Numbered from the stretch's first letter, positions 1 through 7,891 are shown. The stretch is DNA of 11,985 nt from Aquificota bacterium (GCA_013153455.1 JAADEK010000119.1:1-11985), one strand, 5' to 3'. Numbers and translations are program-made. Notes: generated by a model not told the origin, from the sequence alone.

Positions 1-197
1 TCTCGGGAAGAAAAGCTCCCGAAAAGCTCACACACACCGCGAGGCAACTCCTCCTTTCGGTAGAGTTTGAGGAAATTGACGAAGACGTTGATAGAAGTTA
101 TATGCTTGAAAGATTAAAAGACCCCTACCGGGGTGGGAAGATAAGGGAGGAGGTAAAGAAGCTCGCAAGGGAGCTGAGGGCTATATTCGCGCCCTAA
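1..197 (+). CDS. C-terminal end of an unidentified protein (5' truncated)
   Basis: An open frame runs from the left edge of the window (codons in phase with position 3) to a TAA at 195-197, giving the last 64 residues of a protein. I do not recognise it. The tail is highly charged and probably helical, rich in Lys, Arg and Glu, with a stretch of alternating acidic residues (EEIDEDVD) in the middle and an ending RAIFAP. No metal, nucleotide-binding or membrane motif is visible. The gene converges on hypA, and the four bases CTAA at 194-197 hold both stops: TAA on + and TAG on -. Reading-frame openness, the lack of space for another gene and the abutting stop support it as real. Function unknown. 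Confidence 0.6.
   Translation, partial: SGRKAPEKLTHTARQLLLSVEFEEIDEDVDRSYMLERLKDPYRGGKIREEVKKLARELRAIFAP
108..134 (-). terminator. Possible intrinsic terminator for the rplT-pheS-hypE-hypA operon
   Basis: Read on the - strand, ACCCC-GGTA-GGGGT forms a 5-bp GC-rich stem with a 4-base loop (121-134). It is followed by CTTTTAATCTTTC, a T-rich but interrupted tract. It lies 60 bases past the hypA stop, inside the 3' end of the convergent gene. The stem is short and the T tract imperfect, so this is tentative. Confidence 0.35.
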
Positions 198-538
198 ACC
201 TCCATCTCTATCCTCTTCAAAAGAAGCTCATGACCGCCCGCGAGCTCCGTGTTCGTGGAACCGCAAGACGGGCAGAGCATGTTTAGCTCGTCCTTTTCGG
301 ACAACTTCCCGCACTCGTTGCACCTCACCTTTAGCTTCTCGTGCTCTATCAGGAGCTCCGCGTTTTGAGCGACCGTTCCCTCCTTGAAGGTCTCAAATGC
401 GGTCTCAAGGAGGTGAGGCTCAACGCCCGAAAGAGCGCCCACAACGACGACCACCTTACTTACGGATTTTGCCCCGTGGGCGCGCGCGTGCTCCTCAACG
501 AGCATGAGCAAACTCTGGACGATACTAAACTCGTGCAT
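194..538 (-). CDS. hypA: HypA, nickel metallochaperone for [NiFe]-hydrogenase maturation
   Basis: HypA delivers nickel, with HypB, to the large subunit of [NiFe] hydrogenases in the cytoplasm. The start was set at 538 because the product then begins Met-His-Glu (MHEFSIVQSLL). The family's N-terminal nickel site uses His2, which a longer reading starting at 580 would bury. The protein is then 114 residues, the usual length. The zinc site is visible as two CxxC pairs, C73-x2-C76 and C89-x2-C92, separated by 12 residues, as in characterised HypA proteins. A GAGGA sequence inside the end of hypE lies about 9 bases upstream. The gene follows hypE with one base between the hypE stop and this ATG, so it is the last gene of the rplT-pheS-hypE-hypA operon. 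hypB, C, D and F are not in this window. Confidence 0.95.
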   Translation of the reverse strand: MHEFSIVQSLLMLVEEHARAHGAKSVSKVVVVVGALSGVEPHLLETAFETFKEGTVAQNAELLIEHEKLKVRCNECGKLSEKDELNMLCPSCGSTNTELAGGHELLLKRIEMEV

Positions 539-539
539 A

Positions 540-1538
540 TCAGCATATCCTCGGAAGAAGCTCACCCGAAGGAGGTTCAAGAATCCTGCTCACGCCGTAA
601 GGCGTCCTCAAAAGAACCCTCCCCTCACCCTTACCGATTACCCTCCCGATAATCCTCGCCTCCGCTCCCTCGGGCGTTTCCCTGAGTATACCGAGGGCGC
701 GCTCCGCATCCTCCGGACTCACCGCAATCACCGCCACGCCCTCGCTCGCAAGATGCAAAGGCTCAAAACCGAGAAGCTCACAAAGCCCCCTCACCGCGTC
801 CTTAACGGGAATACTCTCCTCCTCAAGCTCTATATCAACACCCGAAGCGGTAGCCCACTCGTTGAGAACGCCCGAAAGCCCTCCCCTCGTTGCGTCCCTC
901 ATCGCCTTGAGCTGAACGCCCGAGCTTATTAGCCTCTCTATCATACCCCACAAGCTCCTGCAATCGCTCACGAGGGGAAGCTCAAAATCAAGACCCTCCC
1001 TGAGGGCGAGTATGCAAGCCCCGTGCTCACCGACGCTCCCGGAGACTATAATCACATCACCCTCGGAGAGATTCCTTGAGGAAAGACCCTCGTATACAAC
1101 CTCCCCGATACCGGAGGCGCCTATGTAGAGCTTGTCCGCCTGTCCCTTCGGGACAACCTTCGTATCACCCGCGACCACAAGGACACCGCTCCTTTTCGCC
1201 TCTTCCGACGCGGAGCGAACGACCCTCTCAAGCTCGTCAACGGAAAGCCCCTCCTCAATGATGAACGAAAGCGCTATGTAAAGGGGCTTTGCGCCTGAGA
1301 CCGCGAGGTCGTTGACGGTTCCCGCGACCGCGAGTTTCCCTATGTCCCCCCCGGGGAAGAAGATGGGTGAGACGGTAAAGGCGTCGGTCGTGTAGGCGAG
1401 CCTGCGGGGGGAGGGGAGACGCGCGGAGTCCTCAAGCTCGTTCAGATACTCGTTTGAGAAATACCTCAGGAAAACCTCCTTTATGAGCCTATGGGTTTCC
1501 TCCCCTCCGCTACCGTGAGCAAGAAGTATCTTCCTCAT
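540..1538 (-). CDS. hypE: HypE, carbamoyl dehydratase of hydrogenase Fe(CN)2CO cofactor synthesis
   Basis: HypE accepts a carbamoyl group from HypF on its C-terminal cysteine and dehydrates it with ATP to a thiocyanate, the source of the cyanide ligands of the [NiFe] active site. The product is 332 residues, normal for the family. It opens with ILLAHGSGG, carries the AIRS/PurM-like ATP-binding segment TTDAFTVSPIFFPGGDIG at about 50-67 followed by VNDLAVSGA, and ends in the diagnostic PRIC tail with the acceptor Cys332 as last residue. All expected catalytic features are therefore intact. Its ATG overlaps the pheS stop as ATGA (1535-1538), implying translational coupling, and hypA follows after a single base. 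The linkage to pheS and rplT ties hydrogenase maturation to translation genes. Confidence 0.97.
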   Translation of the reverse strand: MRKILLAHGSGGEETHRLIKEVFLRYFSNEYLNELEDSARLPSPRRLAYTTDAFTVSPIFFPGGDIGKLAVAGTVNDLAVSGAKPLYIALSFIIEEGLSVDELERVVRSASEEAKRSGVLVVAGDTKVVPKGQADKLYIGASGIGEVVYEGLSSRNLSEGDVIIVSGSVGEHGACILALREGLDFELPLVSDCRSLWGMIERLISSGVQLKAMRDATRGGLSGVLNEWATASGVDIELEEESIPVKDAVRGLCELLGFEPLHLASEGVAVIAVSPEDAERALGILRETPEGAEARIIGRVIGKGEGRVLLRTPYGVSRILEPPSGELLPRIC

Positions 1539-2551
1539 ACGAATTGTTTTATAAACCGAAGGTCGTTCTCGTAAAAGAGTTTTATGTTGTCTATGCCGAA
1601 GAGAAGCATCGCGAGCCTCTCAACCCCCATACCGAAAGCAAAACCCTGATAGATTTCCGGGTCTATACCGCAGTTCTCAAGGACTTTAGGGTGAACCATA
1701 CCGCAACCGAGAACCTCAAGCCAGCCCGTCCCCTTGCATACCCTGCAACCCCTTTGCTCGCATATTACACAACCGATATCAACCTCCGCGGAGGGTTCGG
1801 TGAAGGGGAAATACGAAGCCCTGAAGCGGACGGGCAAGTCCTTCCCGAAAAACGTCCTCAGGAAGCTCTCAAGGACGTGCTTCATATGCCTGAAGTTAGC
1901 CCACTCGTTTACTACTAAGCCCTCAACCTGATGAAACATAGGTGAGTGAGTCGGGTCGTCGTCACGTCTGTATACCTTCCCCGGAGCGACCATCTGTATC
2001 GGTGGCTTCTTCTTTAGCATCGTCCTTATCTGAACGGGAGAAGTGTGGGTCCTGAGGAGATAACCCTCCTTGTTCACGTAAAAGGTGTCCTGCATGTCGC
2101 GCGCGGGGTGCTCGGGCGGGATGTTTAACATATCAAAGTTGTAGTCCTCGCGCTCTACCTCCGGTCCCTCCTCCACCTCAAAACCCATAGACTTGAATAT
2201 ATCAACGATACGGTTCAGGACTATCGTAACGGGGTGAAGAGCACCCAAGGAGCGCCCGGGCGGAACCGTAAGCTCAACCCATTCGCTCCTTAGCTTCCTC
2301 TCAAGCTCCTCCCGCGATAGTTCCTCTTCCCTCTTCTTCAGGTTCTCCTCAACGAACTCCTTCAGCTCGTTCACAAGCTGACCGAAAGCGGGTCTCTCCT
2401 CTTTCGGGAGTTCCTTTATCCTCTTCAGGAGTTCCTTTATTACCCCCTTGGGTCCGAGGTAGCGAGACCTTAACTCCCTCAGCTCCTTTAGGTCCCGAAC
2501 GCGTGAGAGCTCCTTCAGAAACTCCTCCCTTATGCGGGAAAGCTCTCTCAT
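1535..2551 (-). CDS. pheS: Phenylalanine-tRNA ligase alpha subunit
   Basis: This is the catalytic alpha chain of the alpha2-beta2 PheRS, which charges tRNA-Phe. It has 338 residues, the normal bacterial length. Residues 1-90 form the charged N-terminal coiled coil that binds tRNA. The class II core follows, with GALHPVT at 103-109, a motif 2 region around RTHTSPVQIRTM (167-178) and YRRDDDPTHSPMFHQ (194-208), and motif 3 as GFAFGMGVERLAMLLFGI (303-320). A C-x2-C-x4-C-x2-C cluster (C261, C264, C269, C272) followed by GTGWLEVLGCGMVHP suggests a structural zinc site like that of many clostridial and thermophile PheS proteins. The ATG overlaps the rplT stop by one base (TGATG) and the stop overlaps the hypE start. 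The beta-subunit gene pheT, often next, is absent here and hypE takes its place. Confidence 0.97.
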   Translation of the reverse strand: MRELSRIREEFLKELSRVRDLKELRELRSRYLGPKGVIKELLKRIKELPKEERPAFGQLVNELKEFVEENLKKREEELSREELERKLRSEWVELTVPPGRSLGALHPVTIVLNRIVDIFKSMGFEVEEGPEVEREDYNFDMLNIPPEHPARDMQDTFYVNKEGYLLRTHTSPVQIRTMLKKKPPIQMVAPGKVYRRDDDPTHSPMFHQVEGLVVNEWANFRHMKHVLESFLRTFFGKDLPVRFRASYFPFTEPSAEVDIGCVICEQRGCRVCKGTGWLEVLGCGMVHPKVLENCGIDPEIYQGFAFGMGVERLAMLLFGIDNIKLFYENDLRFIKQFV

Positions 2552-2907
2552 CAGGACACCTGAAGGGCTTCCTTCACCTTGCCCACTATCTGCTCAAAAG
2601 CCTGAGGGTCACGAACCGCAAGGTCCGCGAGAATCTTCCTATCAAGCTCTATACCAGCCTTCTTTAGCCCGTTTATAAACCTGCTGTAGTTGAGACCGTA
2701 GGGTCTTACCGCTGCGTTTATCCTCGCTATCCAAAGACGCCTGAACTCCCTCTTTCTGAGCCTGCGGTCCCTATACTGGTAGTATAGGGCTTTCATAACA
2801 GCTTCCTTAGCCCTGCGGTAGGACCTGCTCCTTTGACCCCTGTAGCCTTTTGCGAGCTTAAGGATTTTCTTCCTTTTCCTCCTTGAAGAGGGTCCCTTTA
2901 CTCTCAT
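2551..2907 (-). CDS. rplT: 50S ribosomal protein L20
   Basis: L20 binds 23S rRNA early in assembly of the large ribosomal subunit. The 118-residue product is the usual size and has the typical very basic N-terminal arm ([19 protein letters not shown], about 8-26) followed by the conserved helical segment [23 protein letters not shown] and a globular C-terminal part. The start is fixed by a strong AAGGAGG five bases upstream of the ATG. It is the first gene of a - strand operon with pheS, hypE and hypA. The usual upstream partners infC and rpmI are missing: pheA is divergent only 62 bases away. The short leader has no room for the long L20-binding leader known in Firmicutes. Confidence 0.97.
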   Translation of the reverse strand: MRVKGPSSRRKRKKILKLAKGYRGQRSRSYRRAKEAVMKALYYQYRDRRLRKREFRRLWIARINAAVRPYGLNYSRFINGLKKAGIELDRKILADLAVRDPQAFEQIVGKVKEALQVS

Positions 2908-2938
2908 CTCTTCCTCCTTGGGTTCAGGGAAAAGTATT

Positions 2939-2958
2939 TTAGCACAAAGCTGTGATAA
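2939..2958. promoter_or_regulatory. Imperfect 20-bp palindrome, possible operator between rplT and pheA
   Basis: The sequence TTAGCACAAAGCTGTGATAA is an inverted repeat with 7 of 10 positions matched between half-sites (TTA.CACA / TGTG.TAA). It overlaps the -10 box of the rplT promoter and the presumed extended -10 of pheA, so a bound protein would block both. I cannot assign a regulator. Confidence 0.3.
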
Positions 2959-2959
2959 A
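2951..2959 (+). promoter_or_regulatory. Candidate extended -10 element of pheA
   Basis: TGTGATAAA fits an extended -10 (TGn followed by GATAAA, 4 of 6 matches to TATAAT), and it ends 10 bases before the pheA ATG at 2970. No good -35 is seen. If real, the transcript would start within a few bases of the ATG, which agrees with the absence of a Shine-Dalgarno sequence. Confidence 0.3.
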
Positions 2960-2969
2960 TTTAACTCAG

Positions 2970-4061
2970 ATGGAAGAGCTGAAGGAGCTAAGGGAACGCA
3001 TAGACCGCATAGACGAAGAGATACTCAGACTCCTAAACGAGAGGGCTAAGCTCGCAAAGAAGATAGGAGAGATAAAGACAAAAAAGAACCTCCCCGTTCA
3101 CGTCCCGGAGCGAGAGCGCCAGATATTTGAGAAGATACTAAAACTGAACAAAGAAAAATACGGTGAGGTCTTCCCTTCCGAAGCGCTCGTCCACATATAC
3201 CGCGAAATCATATCCGCGTGCCTCTCGCTTGAGAAACGCCTAAAGATAGCATACCTCGGTCCGAAGGCTACCTTTACCCATCAGGCTGCGCTTGAGTTCT
3301 TCGGCTTTTCCGCCCAGTTTGTCCCCTGCGGAACCATAAAGGACGTCTTTACGGAGGTAGAAACCGGGAGGGTTGATTACGGAGTCGTCCCCGTTGAGAA
3401 CACGATAGAGGGCGTTGTGAACTACACATTGGACATGTTCCTCGCGAGCGACGTCCGCATAGCGGGGGAGATAGTCATACCAATCACACTACACCTCCTC
3501 TCAACCGCGGACTCAACACAAAAGGTAAAACGCGTATACTCCCACAAGATGGCTCTCGCCCAGTGCAGGAACTGGCTTGAGAAGAACCTACCCCACGCCC
3601 AAGTCATAGAGGTGGAAAGCACCGCAAAAGCCTGCGAGATAGCCCTTGAGGACGAAAGCGCGTCCGCGGTGGCGTCCGAGGTCGCCTCCTACACCTACCA
3701 CCTGAACATACTCGCGAGGAACATCCAAGACAGCGGGGACAACTACACGAGATTCCTCGTCATATCAAAGAAAGACCTAAAACCGACCGGAAAAGACAAG
3801 ACGAGCGTCCTTTTCGGCGTAAAAGACGAACCCGGCGCCCTCTACAAAGCCCTTGAAGTCTTCTACGCGCACGGGATAAACCTAACGAAGATAGAATCAA
3901 GACCCTCAAGGAAAAAAGCTTGGGATTACGTCTTCTTCGTTGACATGGAAGGACACAGACAAGACCAAAAGGTAAAGAAAGCCCTTGAGGAGCTCAAGAA
4001 AAAAACACAATTCCTAAAGGTTCTCGGCTCTTACCCAAAAGCGCTCCTCCAAGAAGCCTGA
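2970..4061 (+). CDS. pheA: Bifunctional chorismate mutase/prephenate dehydratase (P-protein)
   Basis: It converts chorismate to prephenate and then to phenylpyruvate, the committed route to phenylalanine. Counting 363 residues from the ATG at 2970: residues 1-88 are an AroQ-type chorismate mutase helix bundle ([30 protein letters not shown]). Residues 91-267 are the prephenate dehydratase, with [31 protein letters not shown] and the essential Thr-Arg-Phe at 260-262. Residues 277-357 are an ACT domain with [10 protein letters not shown] and ESRP (309-312), the phenylalanine-sensing motif, so feedback inhibition is expected. A GTG at 2952 would add six residues but sits in the presumed promoter. 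Neither start has a clear ribosome-binding site. The gene is divergent from rplT and ends 2 bases short of the convergent SIMPL-like gene. Both the phenylalanine pathway and PheRS genes occur here, back to back. Confidence 0.95.
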   Translation: MEELKELRERIDRIDEEILRLLNERAKLAKKIGEIKTKKNLPVHVPERERQIFEKILKLNKEKYGEVFPSEALVHIYREIISACLSLEKRLKIAYLGPKATFTHQAALEFFGFSAQFVPCGTIKDVFTEVETGRVDYGVVPVENTIEGVVNYTLDMFLASDVRIAGEIVIPITLHLLSTADSTQKVKRVYSHKMALAQCRNWLEKNLPHAQVIEVESTAKACEIALEDESASAVASEVASYTYHLNILARNIQDSGDNYTRFLVISKKDLKPTGKDKTSVLFGVKDEPGALYKALEVFYAHGINLTKIESRPSRKKAWDYVFFVDMEGHRQDQKVKKALEELKKKTQFLKVLGSYPKALLQEA

Positions 4062-4063
4062 AA

Positions 4064-4720
4064 CTACCTGCAGACCAACGTATACCTGACCGAAAGCTCA
4101 ACCGCTTCGTCTTCCCTTTCGGGCTTCGGAGCCTTTGCGGATGAAAGGGGCATAACCACGGGAGGTTTAGGAACCCTCGGTGAACTAAAGACGACCTTCT
4201 CAACCTCACATTTCTTTGAAAAGATTGATGACGCCCTTCGGGCGTTTTCCAAAATCCTCTCAACCGCTTCCCTCTTTAGCTCCGAAACGAGCTCCTCCCT
4301 CTTTCTTTCCGAAAGCTCGTATCGCGCAAAAAGAACGCGGTAAGATATAGGAAGTTTTTCCTTCAAGGAAGAAAGCGTCTCAAATACCCTCTCTTGAGGA
4401 CTCGGGTCTTTTAGCGTGAACGTATACCTCACGATACCCTCATACCCCACCCTCTCAAACTCCCTCCTCTTTGGGTCCCACCTCTTCTTTTCCACGAGGA
4501 CAAAGTTTCCTCCCCTGTAGGGGAGGGAAAGTCCGCGTATACTCTCGTCAACCTCACCGAGCGCACGAAGAGCACCAATCTCATCCTTCGCGCTCGCCCT
4601 TACCTCAATACCCAAAACGTATGTATCCCTCTCAAGCCACCTCCTTACGAGGACGGAGTCCTCTATGGTGAGAGAAAATAGGAAGGAAAAGAAGAGGAGG
4701 AGAAGGTTAAATCTGAGCAA
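4064..4720 (-). CDS. SIMPL-domain (DUF541-like) exported protein
   Basis: A 218-residue protein with a hydrophobic N-terminus (MLRFNLLLLFFSFLFSL) that looks like a signal peptide, so it is probably periplasmic or envelope-attached. The rest resembles the SIMPL/DUF541 fold family: a strand-rich first part (VLGIEVRASAKDEIGALRALGEV), a central YTFTLKD strand, a helix SERKREELVSELKREAVERILENARRASSIF, a Pro-rich linker around 185-202 and the closing strand VELSVRYTLV, in the family order. The cellular role of that family is poorly defined. The start is a TTG at 4720, overlapping the end of leuC by 14 bases; a GAGGG lies about 11 bases upstream. It is the last gene of ftsH-leuC-SIMPL and converges with pheA. 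The family call is by pattern only. Confidence 0.65.
   Translation of the reverse strand: MLRFNLLLLFFSFLFSLTIEDSVLVRRWLERDTYVLGIEVRASAKDEIGALRALGEVDESIRGLSLPYRGGNFVLVEKKRWDPKRREFERVGYEGIVRYTFTLKDPSPQERVFETLSSLKEKLPISYRVLFARYELSERKREELVSELKREAVERILENARRASSIFSKKCEVEKVVFSSPRVPKPPVVMPLSSAKAPKPEREDEAVELSVRYTLVCR
4231..4248 (+). terminator. Possible intrinsic terminator of pheA inside the convergent gene
   Basis: ACGCCC-TTC-GGGCGT is a perfect 6-bp hairpin with a 3-base loop, directly followed by TTT and then CC on the + strand. It lies 170 bases past the pheA stop, antisense within the SIMPL-like gene. The T run is short and the hairpin also satisfies the coding sequence, so the call is tentative. 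Confidence 0.35.
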
Positions 4721-6005
4721 GGCTTTCCGCCCTCACGACCTCCTCGGGATGCGCTATCCTTCCCATCACAGCGCTCGCAGCGACCACCGCGGGGTTCGCG
4801 AGATAGCTCTCACTCCTCGGGTGTCCCATCCTGCCGGGGAAGTTCCTGTTTGACGTGGATATACACCTCTCCCCTTCCGCCAGAACCCCCATATGCCCCC
4901 CGAGGCAAGGACCGCACGTTGACGTAGAAACAACACAACCCGCTTCAAGGAATATATCTATAAGCCCCTCCTTTAGAGCCTGCTTGTATACACCCTTTGA
5001 CGCGGGTATGACGATACACCTCACGTCGGGATGAACCTTCTTCCCTTGCTTCAGCGCTTCCTCAAAGACCTTCGCAGCGAGTCTGAGGTCTTCTATCCTC
5101 CCGTTCGTGCAAGAGCCTATAAAGGCTTGGTCAATATTGATATGCGTGGACTCGGAAACGGGGTGAACGTTTGAGGGAAGGTAGGGCCAAGCGACGAGGG
5201 GTTCTATCTTTGACGCGTCCCACTCGTAAACCGAGTGATACTCCGCGTCCGGGTCGCTCTGGTAGACCTTCCACGGGCGTTGTGCGCGCTCCTTGACGTA
5301 TTCTATCGTCTTCTCGTCGGGCGCTATGATACCGCTCTTTCCTCCCGCCTCTATAGCCATGTTGGCTATGGTGAAGCGCTGTTCCATGGAGAGGTTCCTT
5401 ATCGTCTCCCCGTCAAACTCCATAGCCCTGTAGAGCGCACCGTCAACCCCTATCTGACCGATTGTGTAAAGTATGAGGTCTTTTCCCGTCACCCAAGGCT
5501 GGAGCTTTCCGTAAAAGATAAACTTCATGCTCTCGGGGACCCTGAGCCACACCTCACCCGTCGCCATAGCGTATGCGATATCGGTTGAACCCACACCCGT
5601 AGCAAAAGCGCCGAGAGCCCCGTATGTGCACGTGTGTGAGTCCGCCCCGACCACGAGGTCTCCCGGAACGACGACCCCCCTTTCGGGAAGGAGGGCGTGC
5701 TCTATACCTTCCCCTTCCTCAAAGAACCACTTTATACGATGCCTTTTAGCAAAGTCCCTGACTATCTTCGCCTGCTCGGCGGACTTTATATCCTTTGCGG
5801 GGACGAAGTGGGAAAGAACGAGGGCAATCCTTTCGGGGTCAAATACCTCGTCAATCCCGTATTTCTCAAGTATCTTTATGGCGAGGGGAGCGGTCACGTC
5901 GTTCGCCATCGCGAGGTCTATCCTCGCGGTTATCAGCTCCCCGGGGTGAACCTCCTTTCTTCCCGCGTGCTCAGCGAGTATCTTCTCCGTTATGGTCATA
6001 CCCAT
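4707..6005 (-). CDS. leuC: 3-isopropylmalate dehydratase large subunit
   Basis: With the small subunit LeuD it isomerises 2- and 3-isopropylmalate in leucine synthesis, using a [4Fe-4S] cluster. The 432-residue product shows aconitase-family signatures: VGADSHTCTYGALGAFATGVGSTD (119-142), IGSCTNGRIEDL (297-308) and STCGPCLGG (362-370), so the three cluster cysteines C299, C364 and C367 are present. It ends with NRNFPGRMGHPRSESYLANPAVVAASA. Length and sequence fit the shorter, about 420-residue clade of LeuC found in thermophiles and archaea. Members of that clade can also act on citramalate or homocitrate derivatives, so the exact substrate is not certain. The ATG overlaps the ftsH stop (TGATG) and has GGAGGAGGT six bases upstream. 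leuD is not in the window. Confidence 0.93.
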   Translation of the reverse strand: MGMTITEKILAEHAGRKEVHPGELITARIDLAMANDVTAPLAIKILEKYGIDEVFDPERIALVLSHFVPAKDIKSAEQAKIVRDFAKRHRIKWFFEEGEGIEHALLPERGVVVPGDLVVGADSHTCTYGALGAFATGVGSTDIAYAMATGEVWLRVPESMKFIFYGKLQPWVTGKDLILYTIGQIGVDGALYRAMEFDGETIRNLSMEQRFTIANMAIEAGGKSGIIAPDEKTIEYVKERAQRPWKVYQSDPDAEYHSVYEWDASKIEPLVAWPYLPSNVHPVSESTHINIDQAFIGSCTNGRIEDLRLAAKVFEEALKQGKKVHPDVRCIVIPASKGVYKQALKEGLIDIFLEAGCVVSTSTCGPCLGGHMGVLAEGERCISTSNRNFPGRMGHPRSESYLANPAVVAASAVMGRIAHPEEVVRAESLAQI

Positions 6006-7891
6006 CAGGCTACCTCCTCCTGAACTTTTTTATCCTCCGACGCTTCCTTCTTCTCAAGCGGTTCCTCTTTCTTACACTTGTTCTTAAGCTCTACGCCGTA
6101 GAGCCTGAACACCTCAACGAACTCCTCACACGTAATGGTCTCCTTCTCAAGGAGTTTCTTCACAACAGCCCTCAGGGGCTCTTTATACTTCTGTATTACG
6201 TCCTTAGCCTTTTGGTATTGTTCGGTTATGATGTTCTTGACCTCTTCGTCTATCTCCCTGAGGAGGTCAGGGCTCGTATCAACGGAGGTCGTAATACCGC
6301 CGAGGAAGGGGTTCGCTACCCTCCTTATGGCTATGGGTCCGACGCGCTCGCTCATACCCCACATGGAAACCATCCTGTATGCGAGGTCGGTCGCGCGCTG
6401 GAGGTCGTTCTCCGCACCCGTCGTTATGCCCTCTTTCCCGAAGAAAACCTCCTCCGCCGCTCGTCCCCCGAGAAGGACGAGTATCTTGCTCATGAGGTCT
6501 TTCTTGTCGTATATGTGCTTGTCTTCTATCGGGAGCTGTTGCGTGACACCGAGAGCCATCCCGCGGGGTATGATTGATATCTTGTGAACCTTGTCCTCAT
6601 CGTCGGAGATAAGACCCATAAGCGCGTGTCCCGCTTCGTGTATGGCTATCTTTTCCTTTTCCTTCGGTGATATCTTCATACCTTTCCTCTCAAGACCCAT
6701 CGTAATCCTGTCAAGCGCTTCCTCTATCTCCTCCATCGTTATCGCTTCCTTGCCTTTTCTCGCCGCGAGGAGCGCAGCCTCGTTCAGGAGGTTCTCAAGG
6801 TCCGCGCCCGTAAAGCCGGGGGTGGCGCGCGCAACCCACTCAAGGTCAACGTCTTTCGCGAGCTTCTTGTTCCTCGCGTGAACCTTCAGTATCTCATACC
6901 TTCCCCTCACATCGGGCTTGGGGATGAAAATCTGTCTGTCAAAACGCCCGGGTCTCAGCAGAGCGGGGTCAAGGATGTCGGGTCTGTTTGTTGCAGCTAT
7001 CACTATGATGCCGTCGGAGGTATCAAAACCGTCCATCTCTACGAGAAGTTGGTTGAGGGTCTGCTCCCTCTCGTCGTGTCCTCCCCCGACGGGTATGGCA
7101 CCGCGTGAGCGCCCAACCGCGTCTATCTCGTCTATAAAGATTATGCAAGGTGCGTGCTTTTTTGCGGTCTCAAACAGGTCCCTTACCCTCGCAGCGCCCA
7201 CACCCACGAACATCTCAACAAAATCCGAACCCGAGACGGAGATAAAGGGGACGTGAGCTTCACCCGCTATGGCTTTTGCGAGTAGCGTTTTACCCACACC
7301 GGGCTCACCGTAAAGGAGAACCCCCTTCGGGGGTCTTCCTCCGAGTCTTTGAAACTTAACCGGGTCTTTCAGATACTCTATTATCTCCTTTACCTCTTCC
7401 TTTACCTCTTCTATGCCCGCGACGTCGTTAAAGGTTACTTTCGGTTTTTCTTCTATGTATACCTTGGCTTTGCTCTTTCCGAAGTTAAAGGCTCTTGACG
7501 CGTTCGCACCGCCCGACATCTGCCTCAAGATTAGTATCCATATCCCGATAAAAAGCAGTATCGGGAGCCAAGATATCAGCAGGTTCACAAACCAACCCCC
7601 GGGCGGTTCGGGGTTCGCAACCTCAACCCTTACACCCTTTTCAACGAGTTTGTCAACGATGTTAGAGTTGGGGGGTAGCGTCACCTCAAGGCGTTGACCG
7701 TCTTTCGTCTGAACTACTACCGTGTTTCCCTTCACTTGAGCGTAAGATACTTTACCCTCTTCAACGAGTTTTACAAACTCATTTAGTGATACTTTTGTCG
7801 TGAACTCCCTTTTTGTTTCAAAGAGGTTGAAGGCTACGATTGCAGCTCCGATGAATATAAACCATATAAACATATTTTTTAACGCGTTCAT
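6005..7891 (-). CDS. ftsH: ATP-dependent zinc metalloprotease FtsH
   Basis: FtsH is the membrane-anchored hexameric AAA+ protease that degrades misassembled membrane proteins and some regulators. The 628-residue product has two membrane segments (about 8-23 and 101-123) flanking a periplasmic domain. It has Walker A GEPGVGKT (195-202), the pore loop MFVGVG (227-232), Walker B IIFIDE (250-255), and the second region of homology with RPGRFDR, where R316 and R319 are the likely arginine fingers. The zinc site is HEAGH (418-422) with a probable third ligand D496. A charged tail rich in Lys and Glu closes the protein. All catalytic residues are intact. AGGAGGAGG just upstream fixes the start. It heads an operon with leuC and the SIMPL-like gene, and its promoter region contains a Fur-like palindrome shared with the divergent pair. 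Confidence 0.98.
   Translation of the reverse strand: MNALKNMFIWFIFIGAAIVAFNLFETKREFTTKVSLNEFVKLVEEGKVSYAQVKGNTVVVQTKDGQRLEVTLPPNSNIVDKLVEKGVRVEVANPEPPGGWFVNLLISWLPILLFIGIWILILRQMSGGANASRAFNFGKSKAKVYIEEKPKVTFNDVAGIEEVKEEVKEIIEYLKDPVKFQRLGGRPPKGVLLYGEPGVGKTLLAKAIAGEAHVPFISVSGSDFVEMFVGVGAARVRDLFETAKKHAPCIIFIDEIDAVGRSRGAIPVGGGHDEREQTLNQLLVEMDGFDTSDGIIVIAATNRPDILDPALLRPGRFDRQIFIPKPDVRGRYEILKVHARNKKLAKDVDLEWVARATPGFTGADLENLLNEAALLAARKGKEAITMEEIEEALDRITMGLERKGMKISPKEKEKIAIHEAGHALMGLISDDEDKVHKISIIPRGMALGVTQQLPIEDKHIYDKKDLMSKILVLLGGRAAEEVFFGKEGITTGAENDLQRATDLAYRMVSMWGMSERVGPIAIRRVANPFLGGITTSVDTSPDLLREIDEEVKNIITEQYQKAKDVIQKYKEPLRAVVKKLLEKETITCEEFVEVFRLYGVELKNKCKKEEPLEKKEASEDKKVQEEVA

Larger units (their letters stand above)
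2936..2964 (-). promoter_or_regulatory. Candidate sigma70-type promoter of the rplT-pheS-hypE-hypA operon
   Basis: On the - strand, TAAAAT (2941-2936) has 5 of 6 matches to the -10 consensus. A weak -35, TTAAAT (2964-2959), lies 17 bases upstream. Transcription would start near 2929 and give a leader of about 22 bases holding the GGAGG site of rplT. Only the -10 and spacing are convincing. Confidence 0.45.

Noticed and set aside
3..22. Inverted repeat TCGGGA/TCCCGA at the left edge as a terminator
   Set aside because: It lies in an open coding frame, has an 8-base loop and no T tract on either strand.
539..580. Longer hypA start at 580
   Set aside because: It would add 14 residues before the invariant Met-His-Glu and overlap hypE; the nickel ligand His must follow the initiator Met.
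504..932. + strand open frame of 142 codons opposite hypA/hypE
   Set aside because: It is antisense to hypE and hypA with all their catalytic motifs, and the translation shows no domain.
1141..1155. Hairpin TGTCCC-TTC-GGGACA in hypE as a terminator
   Set aside because: No T tract follows on either strand; kept only as part of the repeated hairpin observation.
2952..2969. GTG start for pheA at 2952
   Set aside because: It adds only six residues, has no Shine-Dalgarno and falls within the presumed extended -10; the ATG at 2970 begins directly at the chorismate mutase helix. Not fully excluded.
3993..4008. Run of A on + (T on -) near the end of pheA as a terminator for the SIMPL-like gene
   Set aside because: The T run on the - strand is not preceded by a GC-rich hairpin.
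5795..6577. Long + strand open frame (260 codons) opposite the leuC/ftsH junction
   Set aside because: It is antisense to intact, strongly conserved ftsH and leuC, has a low-complexity Arg/Ser-rich then Leu/Tyr-rich translation and no ribosome-binding site; it reflects codon bias of the real genes.
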